From Mucilaginibacter rubeus (GTDB taxonomy: Bacteria > Bacteroidota > Bacteroidia > Sphingobacteriales > Sphingobacteriaceae), in contig NZ_BMKD01000004.1 of assembly GCF_014643835.1 (NCBI RefSeq), positions 479,397-543,396 on the forward strand: a DNA stretch of 64,000 nt, read 5' to 3'. The notes under the pieces are model-generated. The model was not told where the DNA came from and made no database searches. It saw only the letters and a list, made by a program, of their open reading frames with translations. Shown piece after piece: positions 1 to 8,055 of the stretch. A program made the position numbers and the translations under genes. How positions within the stretch are numbered: position 1 is the stretch's first letter; the number at the start of each line of letters is the position of its first letter.

Positions 1-2076
1 GGCTGTGAACATGGCTAAACCAAGCAAGCCAAGACATGATATAAAGATGGCTAAAAAGGCAAATGCATCTGATAGCTTACCAATTACCTGCTCGTTCTGG
101 TACAACTTCTGGTATTCCTCATCCGAAAAATTATAATTGAACGGGAAGGCCGGATTTAGCTGTTTGCACAGCTTTTCCATGCTGGCCAGTGCTTCGCGGG
201 TTTTGCCGGGCTGCGTACGTAACAGGATACTGCCATAGTTTTCGTTTTCGGCACATCTTAACACCAATGGCTTAATTTCTTCATGCATGGAGTTAAAATG
301 AAAATCTTTGATTACACCTACAATTTTGCCATGTTTGCCCCAAAAAGTCAGCGGCTGGCCTATTGGGTTTTTATACCCTATCCTTTTCAGCGCGGCTTCG
401 TTAAGGATATAGCCGACAGAATCCGTTGGGAAATCTTTCGAAAAATCGCGCCCCTGCAGTACTTTGATCTTCATAGTTTTCACAAAATCGTATCCTACCG
501 ATGCCTGGGTGAACTGGATATTAACATTGGGGTCCTTACCTATCCAGTCAACACCGCCCGTTCCATTCTGGATATTGGTAGGTGTAGTGGTGATCCGCGT
601 AATTGATTGAACCCCGGGCATTCTCAAAGCCTCTTGCTTAACAGTGCTGTATTTGGCTGTCAAATCACCTTCAAGCGGAATATAAACCAGGTTTTCGCGG
701 TCATAACCCAAATTTTTCGATTGGATAAAATTCATCTGTCCCGATATGACTATAGTACCGGTAATCAGCACAACTGATAGTACAAACTGAAACACCACCA
801 GCCCTTTACGGAACAAAGTGGTACCGGTATCAAGCTTCAGCGCTCCTTTGAGCACTTTAACCGGATTGAACGACGACAGGAATAAAGCCGGATAACTCCC
901 CGATACTAAACCGGTTATCAGCGTAATTACCCCAAGTTTGAACCAAAAAGCAGCATCATAAAAGGGCAATTCAATTTGCTTTTGGGTTACCTCGTTAAAA
1001 AACGGCAACAACAGTACAAGCAATATCAGGGAAACCAAAACCGAAAGTGCGGTAATGAGCATCGACTCGGCAATGAACTGGCCTATTAAAGCCGAACGCA
1101 CGGCACCTACTACCTTGCGTACCCCAATCTCTTTAGCCCGTTTAACCGAGCGGGCTGTAGTTAAGTTCATGAAGTTGATACAGGCTATCAACAAAATAAA
1201 CACCGCCACTATGCTGAAAATACGTACATATTCAATACGCCCTCCTACAATTTTTCCATCTTCAAAATTGCCCCGCAGGTAAGTATCGCTATAACGCATC
1301 ATCCCCAGGTCGATGATAAAAGTTGATGTTTTACGGTTTGTACCATTATAAGAATCTAAAAAATGAGGGATCTTTTTGGCAAACTTCACCGGGTCGGCAT
1401 CCGGGCGAAGCATAATAACAGCGGCTGGCCCCTGGTTGCCCCAGTCGCGCGCCCAGGTGTTTTCATCCAAAAAGTTATACCAGTTCATCACAAAATCAAA
1501 CTTTTGCGAGCTGTTATTCGGCATGTCCTCATATACAGCAGTAACTGTAAAATCTTTAGCGTTTTCATAGCGGATTGTTTTACCAATGGCTGCCTCCGCG
1601 CTGCCAAAAAAACGGTTAGCCATTTTACGCGAGATGGACAAGCTCTTTGGGGTATTTAATGCAGTTTTGGCCGAACCCTGAAGCAGTTTATAACTAAAGA
1701 TGTTAAAATAATCTTCGCCGGCGGAGGTACCGCCAATCTTTAATATTGTATCGCCTACCTGGAAGGTATTCCATTGGTCGAAACCCATATTTGCACCGTA
1801 CTGTACTTCCGGGAATACTTTTTTTATCTCTTCGGTAGTACGGCCCGGAGTATTGTAACTACCATGCAGCTTATGGTCGTATTTTTGTAACTCATAAACT
1901 GCATAGATCCGTGACCCATTTTTAAACCACGAATCCATATCCAGCTCATTCTGCACCCAAAGCATGATCAGCAGGCTGCACACCAAACCTACCGAAAGCC
2001 CCGCAGCATTAATAAAGGCATGCGTTTTATTACGCAGCAAATTACGCCAGGCTACTTTTAAATAGTTTTTTATCAT
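1..2076 (-). CDS. FtsX/MacB-like ABC transporter permease, 3' end cut by window edge
   Basis: The reading frame opens at the ATG at 2076 (MIKNYLK) and stays open to base 1, giving about 692 codons without a stop. The last visible residues (ISCLGLLGLAMFTA) match the stretch that precedes the EQRSKEIG loop in the two upstream paralogues, so roughly 110 C-terminal residues lie outside the window. The family has an N-terminal membrane helix, a large periplasmic MacB-type domain and two FtsX helix blocks; such permeases pair with a separate ATPase in efflux or envelope-stress transporters. It is the third gene of a same-strand tandem array and is probably co-transcribed. No ATPase gene is visible, and the substrate is unknown. 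Confidence 0.9.
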   Translation of the reverse strand, partial: MIKNYLKVAWRNLLRNKTHAFINAAGLSVGLVCSLLIMLWVQNELDMDSWFKNGSRIYAVYELQKYDHKLHGSYNTPGRTTEEIKKVFPEVQYGANMGFDQWNTFQVGDTILKIGGTSAGEDYFNIFSYKLLQGSAKTALNTPKSLSISRKMANRFFGSAEAAIGKTIRYENAKDFTVTAVYEDMPNNSSQKFDFVMNWYNFLDENTWARDWGNQGPAAVIMLRPDADPVKFAKKIPHFLDSYNGTNRKTSTFIIDLGMMRYSDTYLRGNFEDGKIVGGRIEYVRIFSIVAVFILLIACINFMNLTTARSVKRAKEIGVRKVVGAVRSALIGQFIAESMLITALSVLVSLILLVLLLPFFNEVTQKQIELPFYDAAFWFKLGVITLITGLVSGSYPALFLSSFNPVKVLKGALKLDTGTTLFRKGLVVFQFVLSVVLITGTIVISGQMNFIQSKNLGYDRENLVYIPLEGDLTAKYSTVKQEALRMPGVQSITRITTTPTNIQNGTGGVDWIGKDPNVNIQFTQASVGYDFVKTMKIKVLQGRDFSKDFPTDSVGYILNEAALKRIGYKNPIGQPLTFWGKHGKIVGVIKDFHFNSMHEEIKPLVLRCAENENYGSILLRTQPGKTREALASMEKLCKQLNPAFPFNYNFSDEEYQKLYQNEQVIGKLSDAFAFLAIFISCLGLLGLAMFTA

Positions 2077-2106
2077 ATGCTTAGTTCATTTACTTTATAT
2101 CATTGG

Positions 2107-2172
2107 GTCATCAGGTCATTAAGTCATTTTTAACTCAATGACCTGATGACGCGAAGCAAATGACTTAATGAC
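2107..2172 (-). promoter_or_regulatory. Two overlapping, mutually exclusive hairpins between permease genes
   Basis: GTCATCAGGTCATT (2107-2120) pairs perfectly with AATGACCTGATGAC (2137-2150). GTCATTAAGTCATT (2115-2128) pairs perfectly with AATGACTTAATGAC (2159-2172). The left arms share bases 2115-2120, so the two 14-bp stems cannot form together. The structure fills the gap between the 809-residue permease and the next permease of the array. It could be a repeat-derived hairpin, an attenuator or an mRNA processing site. Confidence 0.55.
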
Positions 2173-2177
2173 TTTCG

Positions 2178-4607
2178 TCACTCCGCCTTCAGGCTCTTCA
2201 CCGGGTTCATCCGTGCAGCTTTTATGGCTTGCGTGCTTACGGTTAACAGGGCTATTATCATAGCCAGCATACCGGCAAGGGCAAACATCCACCAGCTTAT
2301 CGTTACTCGGTATTCAAATGCCTGCAGCCATTTGCTCATGCCCCACCATGCTATTGGCGTGGATATTACAAGGGCTATCAATACAAGCTTTACAAAATCT
2401 TTTAATAATAACTGCACAATACCCGTTACGCTGGCGCCAAGCACCTTACGTACACCTATTTCCTTACTGCGCTGTTCGGCACTGAAAGCTGCCAAGCCAA
2501 ACAGGCCAAGGCAGGATATCACTATCGCCATCAGCGTAAAGGCATTAATAATTTGCGACAAGGTAACTTCAGTTTCATACTGCTTTTGCACCTCGGTATC
2601 TAAGAAAGAATATTCAAAAGGTGCGTCGGCTATGTCTTTACGCCACAGCGCTTCCATTTTGCCCAGCAGCGATTTATAGTTTTTGCTATCTGTTGATACC
2701 ACCATCACATTAAACTGTCGCGGATCATTACGGTAAACCAGCATAAACGGCTTTACTTCCATATGCAGGGAGTTGTAATTAAAGTCCTTCATTACCCCGG
2801 CCACTTCAACAAAGGTTACCGGGTCCGGATCATATTGGGTATACAATCGTGTACCCGGAGCAGTCTGCGGGTTTAGTCCCAGGCGCTTACATAAGGTTTC
2901 ATTAATGAGTACCCGGGTAGTATCCCCTATCCGGAAGTCCCGGCCGGCAATTATTTTAATGCCGTTCGCTTTGGCAAAAAACTCATCAGTATTAATATTT
3001 TGTGCATCAGTTGCAGTGGTCATATTGCCTCCTGCAGTGTAAACTCCGTGATCATGCGGTACAAACTGGCTCAGGTAATTATCGGCATTGCTTACGGTTT
3101 TAACTTCGGCCAGCTGCCTTAAATCATTTGCAAAATTCTTCATTTTGCCCTGCGTGGTATTGGTATAAAAATTAAAGATGAGCTTTTGATTTTGGTCAAA
3201 GCCGAGGTCTTTATTTTTTACGAAATTGAGCTGACTGTAGATCACGATAATACCTGTTATAAGTACTATCGACAGCACAAACTGAAACACTACCAATGAT
3301 TTACGGATTCCTGCTGCCGAAATATGACTGGTAAAATTCCCTTTGATCACCTTGATAGCCTTAAACGCCGACAAGTAAAATGCAGGATAGCTTCCGGCTA
3401 CAAAACCGGTAACCACAACTATGCCCGTCAGCATTAGCAAAAGCCTGTAATTGCTAAAAAACGATAAATGAATATCGGTATGGGTTACCTGGTTTAAATA
3501 TGGCAGCAGCAATACGAGTAATGGCAATGCGATGGCTACGCCCATAAGCGTCAGCATAAACGATTCGCCCAAAAACTGCTTCATCAAATCGCCCTGGCCC
3601 GCGCCTATTACTTTGCGTACACCTACTTCTTTGGCACGTTTTGATGCACGCGCTGTTGAAAGGTTCATGAAATTAATACAAGCCACTACCTGTATCAGTA
3701 CAGCCACCAGTATCATAATGTACAGGAATGCAGGATCAAGTGTTTTGGTTAGCTCATGCTCATGCCCTGGCGTTGTATGAATGGTAGTTACAGGCTGCAG
3801 GTGCAGCGCCTTTTTCATGCCGATGGCCTTCAATTGGTCGGCACCATATTTATTTAAAAAGTCAGGAAGCTTTTTTTCAAGGGCTGCTGCGCTGGCATTA
3901 GGGCGCAGCTTTACATAGGCATATAAAAAGTTATTACCGGCCCATGCGGTATTTTGCCGTACGTACTGACCTAAGCCGCCACTGTTCATAGCCATAAACA
4001 TACTCACTTTGATATGCGACTGACCGGCGCTTTCGTCAACCACCCCCGTAACCTTAAAATCGTGTTTGCCGAATGAATTATCGATAGAGATCATTTTCCC
4101 TATAGGATCCTCGCTGCCGAAAAGTTTATCGGCTACCGGCTTCATTAATACAAGGCTGTAAGGCTCGGCCAGTACTTTATTGGCATTACCACTAACAAAA
4201 TGAAAGTTAAACACATCAAAAAAAGTAGAATCGACATAAGCCGCATTCTGTTGATAAAATGATTTTTCTTTGTAGCGTAACAGATGCTGTTTAGCTCCAA
4301 AACCTTCGGTTGTTACCAGCCGGGTAAACTGCAAAACCTCGCCAAAATCATTTTTCATGGCCGGCGCTATTGGCGGCGAGCTTGCCGCGCCATCATGCTT
4401 ATCACCCGTGAGCTCAAGCGTTGTGGTAATACGGTACAGGTCTTTAACATCTTTGTGTTGCTTATCATAACTGTACTGATCCTGCACATAAAGCAAAATA
4501 TAAAGGCAACACAGTGTACCTGTAGCCAATCCCACTATATTAATTAAACTAAAGGTTTTGTTTTTCAACAAAAACCGCCATGCCGTTTTTAAATAACTTT
4601 TAATCAT
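2178..4607 (-). CDS. FtsX/MacB-like ABC transporter permease
   Basis: This 809-residue inner-membrane protein starts MIKSYLKTAWRFLLKNKTFSLINIVGLA, with a first membrane helix at about residues 18-40. A MacB-like periplasmic domain covers about 45-280, the first FtsX block about 285-415 with the loop STARASKRAKEVGVRK, a second periplasmic part about 440-680, and the second FtsX block about 690-800 with AEQRSKEIGVRKVLGA. It ends NPVKSLKAE, as in its neighbour. Full length for the family. The role is inferred as the membrane part of an ABC exporter or mechanotransmission complex. It is the middle gene of three tandem paralogues, 101 bp before the next and 188 bp after the previous; no ATPase is visible nearby. 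Substrate unknown. Confidence 0.93.
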   Translation of the reverse strand: MIKSYLKTAWRFLLKNKTFSLINIVGLATGTLCCLYILLYVQDQYSYDKQHKDVKDLYRITTTLELTGDKHDGAASSPPIAPAMKNDFGEVLQFTRLVTTEGFGAKQHLLRYKEKSFYQQNAAYVDSTFFDVFNFHFVSGNANKVLAEPYSLVLMKPVADKLFGSEDPIGKMISIDNSFGKHDFKVTGVVDESAGQSHIKVSMFMAMNSGGLGQYVRQNTAWAGNNFLYAYVKLRPNASAAALEKKLPDFLNKYGADQLKAIGMKKALHLQPVTTIHTTPGHEHELTKTLDPAFLYIMILVAVLIQVVACINFMNLSTARASKRAKEVGVRKVIGAGQGDLMKQFLGESFMLTLMGVAIALPLLVLLLPYLNQVTHTDIHLSFFSNYRLLLMLTGIVVVTGFVAGSYPAFYLSAFKAIKVIKGNFTSHISAAGIRKSLVVFQFVLSIVLITGIIVIYSQLNFVKNKDLGFDQNQKLIFNFYTNTTQGKMKNFANDLRQLAEVKTVSNADNYLSQFVPHDHGVYTAGGNMTTATDAQNINTDEFFAKANGIKIIAGRDFRIGDTTRVLINETLCKRLGLNPQTAPGTRLYTQYDPDPVTFVEVAGVMKDFNYNSLHMEVKPFMLVYRNDPRQFNVMVVSTDSKNYKSLLGKMEALWRKDIADAPFEYSFLDTEVQKQYETEVTLSQIINAFTLMAIVISCLGLFGLAAFSAEQRSKEIGVRKVLGASVTGIVQLLLKDFVKLVLIALVISTPIAWWGMSKWLQAFEYRVTISWWMFALAGMLAMIIALLTVSTQAIKAARMNPVKSLKAE

Positions 4608-4652
4608 TTTATTAGTTCATTTGTTCAATGGTTCATTATAGTGCTTTCAAAC

Positions 4653-4744
4653 ATGTCATTGCGAGCGTAGCGTGGCAATCGCACGGAAGCATCGCCGCTC
4701 TGTATAACGTGCGATTGCTTCGTCGTCCCTCCTCGCAATGACAT
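4653..4744. repeat. 92-bp palindromic interspersed repeat, copy 1
   Basis: The element is bounded by ATGTCATTGCGAG (4653-4665) and its exact reverse complement CTCGCAATGACAT (4732-4744). A second inner inverted pair is GCAATCGCAC / GTGCGATTGC. The first 30 and last 34 bases are identical to those of the copy at 12748-12839, and both copies are 92 bp; only the central part differs. This is typical of REP-like or MITE-like intergenic elements. It lies between two permease genes and could also act as a stem-loop in the transcript. Confidence 0.85.
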
Positions 4745-4795
4745 ATTTTATATTCCAAAATCAACCTAACCTCTAATCTCCAACCTCTAACCGCT

Positions 4796-7579
4796 CTACT
4801 CCGCTTTCAAGCTCTTTACCGGGTTCATTAACGCGGCTTTAATGCTTTGATAGCTTACCGTAGCAAGGGCTATCATAATTGCGGCCACCCCCGCCAGCGC
4901 AAACATCCACCAGCTAAGCTGTACGCGATAGGTAAAATCCTGCAGCCATTGGGTCATTGCATAATAGGCTATAGGCGTTGCTATCACAATGGCAATAAAT
5001 ACCAGTTTTACAAAATTCATGGATAACATTGCAGTGATATTGCCAATAGTAGCGCCTAATACCTTGCGGATCCCTATTTCCTTGCTGCGCTGCTCGGCCA
5101 TGAAAGCAGCCAGGGCAAACAGACCGAGACAAGCAATCATGATAGCCAGTACCGCAAAACTTGTGAAAATACGCCCCATACGCTGTACATCGGCATACAT
5201 GCTGGCAAAACGCTCGTCCATAAAAGTGTATCTAATGGGCTGGTTTGGTGCAAACTGTTTCCAGGTTGCAGTGATTTGGTCGAGCGCTTTTTTTACATCA
5301 CCGGCTTTTATTTTTACCGATACTATCGATTCGCTTGAGCTTAAATGCATCACCAATGGCTCGATACCGTCGCGCATCGAGTTAAAATTAAAATCCTGCA
5401 CCACGCCGATAATTGTTTTACCCGGGCCATAGTTAACTATCTTTTTCCCTATCGGATTTTTAAGTCCGAGTTTGTTGGCCATCATTTGGTTAATGATCAC
5501 CGCCTGCGAGTCGGCTTTCATATCGGGAATAAAGTCGTGGCCAGCCACCAGTTTAATGCCCAGTGTTTTGAGATAATCATGATCCACATCCCAAAACTGA
5601 CCACCTACAGTAGGATCTATTTTTTCTCTTCCCTCAATAAAAAATTGGTTGCCATTACGCTTAGTGCCCGAAACCGGTAAAAAATCGCTGATTGATGCAC
5701 TTTTAACTGTGGATAGTTTCAGCAATTCGCTTTTAAATGGTTTCACCTGGTTATCAAGCGTATTGGTACCTTGTATCATCACCACCTGATCTTTCTCAAA
5801 ACCTACTTTTTTGTTAAGCAGGTATTGCATCTGGTTATAAATAACTACCGTGCTGATGATGAGGATAATAGATGTAGCAAACTGGAAAACCACCAGCACA
5901 TTACGCAATACCGAACTTTTACTTCCGGTACTTAAATTGCCTTTAAGCACTTCGGCTGGTTTAAAGCCCGAGAGGTAAAACGCAGGATAAATGCCCGCCA
6001 CAATGCCAATTAAGAATGCCGCCGCCAGCACTACCGGTACTAACCACCAAACCGCCCACGGCATAGTAAGCGATTTGGACGCCAGCGTATTAAAATATGG
6101 CAGTAGTACCCAGGCCAGGATCAGGCCTAATACAAACGAGAAAAAGCTATACAATAATGATTCGGCCAAAAACTGCCTTATCAAACCACTTCGCTGCGAG
6201 CCAACTACTTTACGTAACCCAACCTCTTTGGCCCTGTTAGCCGATTTGGCTGTAGAAAGGTTAATAAAATTGATACAGGCAATCACCAAAATAAAACCGG
6301 CCACCGCGCCAAACAACCACACGAAACGGATATCCCCGTGCGACATGCCATCATGAATATCGTACGAGCGTAAATTGATATCCTGTACATTTTGAACCAC
6401 TAAATTAAAAATGCTCATTACCCTGCTGGCGCGTTTATCGCCATTATGTGTCATGCTGGGGATGTAATAATTTTTCAGGATGCCATCATTTACCTTTTTA
6501 TTAAACTGTGCTATGTTGGTGCCGGGTTTCAGCGCCATGTATATATGATAATTATTGGCATCCCAGGTTGCCTGTTCGCCATTCCAGAACTCAACACCGG
6601 CAAGGGTGATAAAGAACTTAAAATCGTGCAGATGCGAATTACCGGGGATATCCTGCATTACCGCGGCTATTTTAAAAGGTTTAGTTTTGTTATTGTTTAG
6701 GTACATTACCTTACCTACCGGGTTTTGACCGGGGAAGTATTTATCTGCCTTGCTTTTTGAAATCACCATACTCAATGGCTCGCTCAAGGCATGTTTTGAA
6801 TCGCCGTAAACCATGGGCAGGTTCAAAATATCTATCAGGCCCTGATCTGCATAGGCAAAACCTTCTTCGTGGGTATTATCAGCCTGGTCTGCACGCTTTA
6901 ACTCATTGGCGCCGGCACCCCAAAAAAGTGAATTTGGCATTAAACGACCTGATTTCTCTACTTCCGGATAGTCCTGTTTAATCACTTTGGCCATCACCGA
7001 AGGCCAATCAACACCTTTTTCATCTACCGAGCCATCGTGGTAATGCCCAAGCAAACGGTAAACATTAGCTGCATTAGGGTAGCTTCTATCAAAACTCAAC
7101 TCATCGCGAATGTACAGAGCAATTAGCAGGCAGGCCGCAATACTAAACGCAAAGCCGCCAATTTTAATAGCGGCATACATTTTTTGCTTGCGTAATTGCC
7201 TTAAAGCGACTTTTAAATAATTTTTGATCATGGCAGTGCTATTTAAAAAGGGGCTATGTTGTTTTAATTTTTCCGTACTGTTATAATTAGCCTGCATGGT
7301 TTTCTCCGGTTTAACCGGAGAGGGCGTTTCAACTGCAACCGCTGGTTGTCCTGTACCCTCCATATCTTTGATCTTTGCCTGGATCTTACCAAACAAAACC
7401 GAACCGTCACTCTTTGGCTTTTCCTCTCCATCATCCCACCATTTCGACATTAACCTTAGCTGGCTATGCAGCTCCGGGTTTTCGGCCAGCAAAGCGTTTA
7501 GCTCCTGCAACTCCTTTTCCGAAGCTTCATTAGCCAATTTCTTTGAAGCAAGGCTCCAAATGTGGTCATCCAAGTTCAT
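4796..7579 (-). CDS. FtsX/MacB-like ABC permease with extra N-terminal soluble domain
   Basis: This 927-residue protein has two parts. Residues 1-116 are soluble: an acidic helical segment (MNLDDHIWSLASKKLANEAS, then EKELQELNALLAENPEL) resembling the N-terminal region of FecR-type anti-sigma proteins, then a Pro/Gln-rich linker. Residue 117 is a methionine (codon at 7231) from which the sequence MIKNYLKVALRQLRKQK matches the start of the neighbouring permeases. The rest is a normal permease: helix at about 135-155, first FtsX block with NLSTAKSANRAKEVGLRKVVG, second with AEQRSKEIGIRKVLGA, and the end NPVKSLKAE. The frame is continuous, so this is a fusion rather than two genes, although an internal start at 7231 is possible. 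First gene of the tandem array. Confidence 0.92.
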   Translation of the reverse strand: MNLDDHIWSLASKKLANEASEKELQELNALLAENPELHSQLRLMSKWWDDGEEKPKSDGSVLFGKIQAKIKDMEGTGQPAVAVETPSPVKPEKTMQANYNSTEKLKQHSPFLNSTAMIKNYLKVALRQLRKQKMYAAIKIGGFAFSIAACLLIALYIRDELSFDRSYPNAANVYRLLGHYHDGSVDEKGVDWPSVMAKVIKQDYPEVEKSGRLMPNSLFWGAGANELKRADQADNTHEEGFAYADQGLIDILNLPMVYGDSKHALSEPLSMVISKSKADKYFPGQNPVGKVMYLNNNKTKPFKIAAVMQDIPGNSHLHDFKFFITLAGVEFWNGEQATWDANNYHIYMALKPGTNIAQFNKKVNDGILKNYYIPSMTHNGDKRASRVMSIFNLVVQNVQDINLRSYDIHDGMSHGDIRFVWLFGAVAGFILVIACINFINLSTAKSANRAKEVGLRKVVGSQRSGLIRQFLAESLLYSFFSFVLGLILAWVLLPYFNTLASKSLTMPWAVWWLVPVVLAAAFLIGIVAGIYPAFYLSGFKPAEVLKGNLSTGSKSSVLRNVLVVFQFATSIILIISTVVIYNQMQYLLNKKVGFEKDQVVMIQGTNTLDNQVKPFKSELLKLSTVKSASISDFLPVSGTKRNGNQFFIEGREKIDPTVGGQFWDVDHDYLKTLGIKLVAGHDFIPDMKADSQAVIINQMMANKLGLKNPIGKKIVNYGPGKTIIGVVQDFNFNSMRDGIEPLVMHLSSSESIVSVKIKAGDVKKALDQITATWKQFAPNQPIRYTFMDERFASMYADVQRMGRIFTSFAVLAIMIACLGLFALAAFMAEQRSKEIGIRKVLGATIGNITAMLSMNFVKLVFIAIVIATPIAYYAMTQWLQDFTYRVQLSWWMFALAGVAAIMIALATVSYQSIKAALMNPVKSLKAE

Positions 7580-8055
7580 CTCTCAAACGGGCGTTAGTTT
7601 ATCAAAGGCAGTGCACAACTGTTATTTTCGAATAAAACATGTGCCATTTATACAAAAATCTACATATCAAATACTTACACAAAAACACCCGTTATTACTG
7701 TACGAAAGCGTACATCTGGTGTCCGGTTTTAAGCAAGGTCATTCCTTAGCCTGAGCAGGCATGATAACACCAGCCACAACTGAACAGCTTTAACCAATCA
7801 TTGGTGTTACCCCCCTCTTTAATTAAAAAGCTTATTTTCAATTATTTATTCAATAAAAATACGAATTGTGTTAACCCTGTTAACCAACTCCCAAGCCATC
7901 CGGTTTAAACTCACAATTTCTCTACTCTCCCGTAACATAATCCTATCCCGTGCGTCATAGGTGATTTACGCACAAAACATTTTGGCTGGCAGGGTGTATA
8001 TTTGAAAATTAACTATCCTTAACAGCTTGTAAAAAGCAAACTTTTTGTACTACAT
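7580..8055. promoter_or_regulatory. Divergent intergenic region between permease array and M1 peptidase
   Basis: No gene is visible in these 476 bp. They contain a perfect hairpin TGTACG-AAAG-CGTACA (7698-7713), an inverted repeat TAACACCA / TGGTGTTA (7765-7772 and 7802-7809), and two palindromic GTTAAC hexamers three bases apart (7870-7884). TATATTTG at 7997-8004 matches the Bacteroidota -7 consensus TAnnTTTG and is the best promoter candidate for the peptidase gene. The TTTG at 7981 is too close to be its -33 partner. Confidence 0.5.

Noticed and set aside
2224-2679. Long open frames opposite the permease genes
   Set aside because: They are antisense to clear coding sequence, lack family features and have no start signals.
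7981-8004. TTTG plus TATATTTG as a complete promoter
   Set aside because: Only 12 bases separate the two boxes, far short of the usual 19, so only the -7 element is kept.
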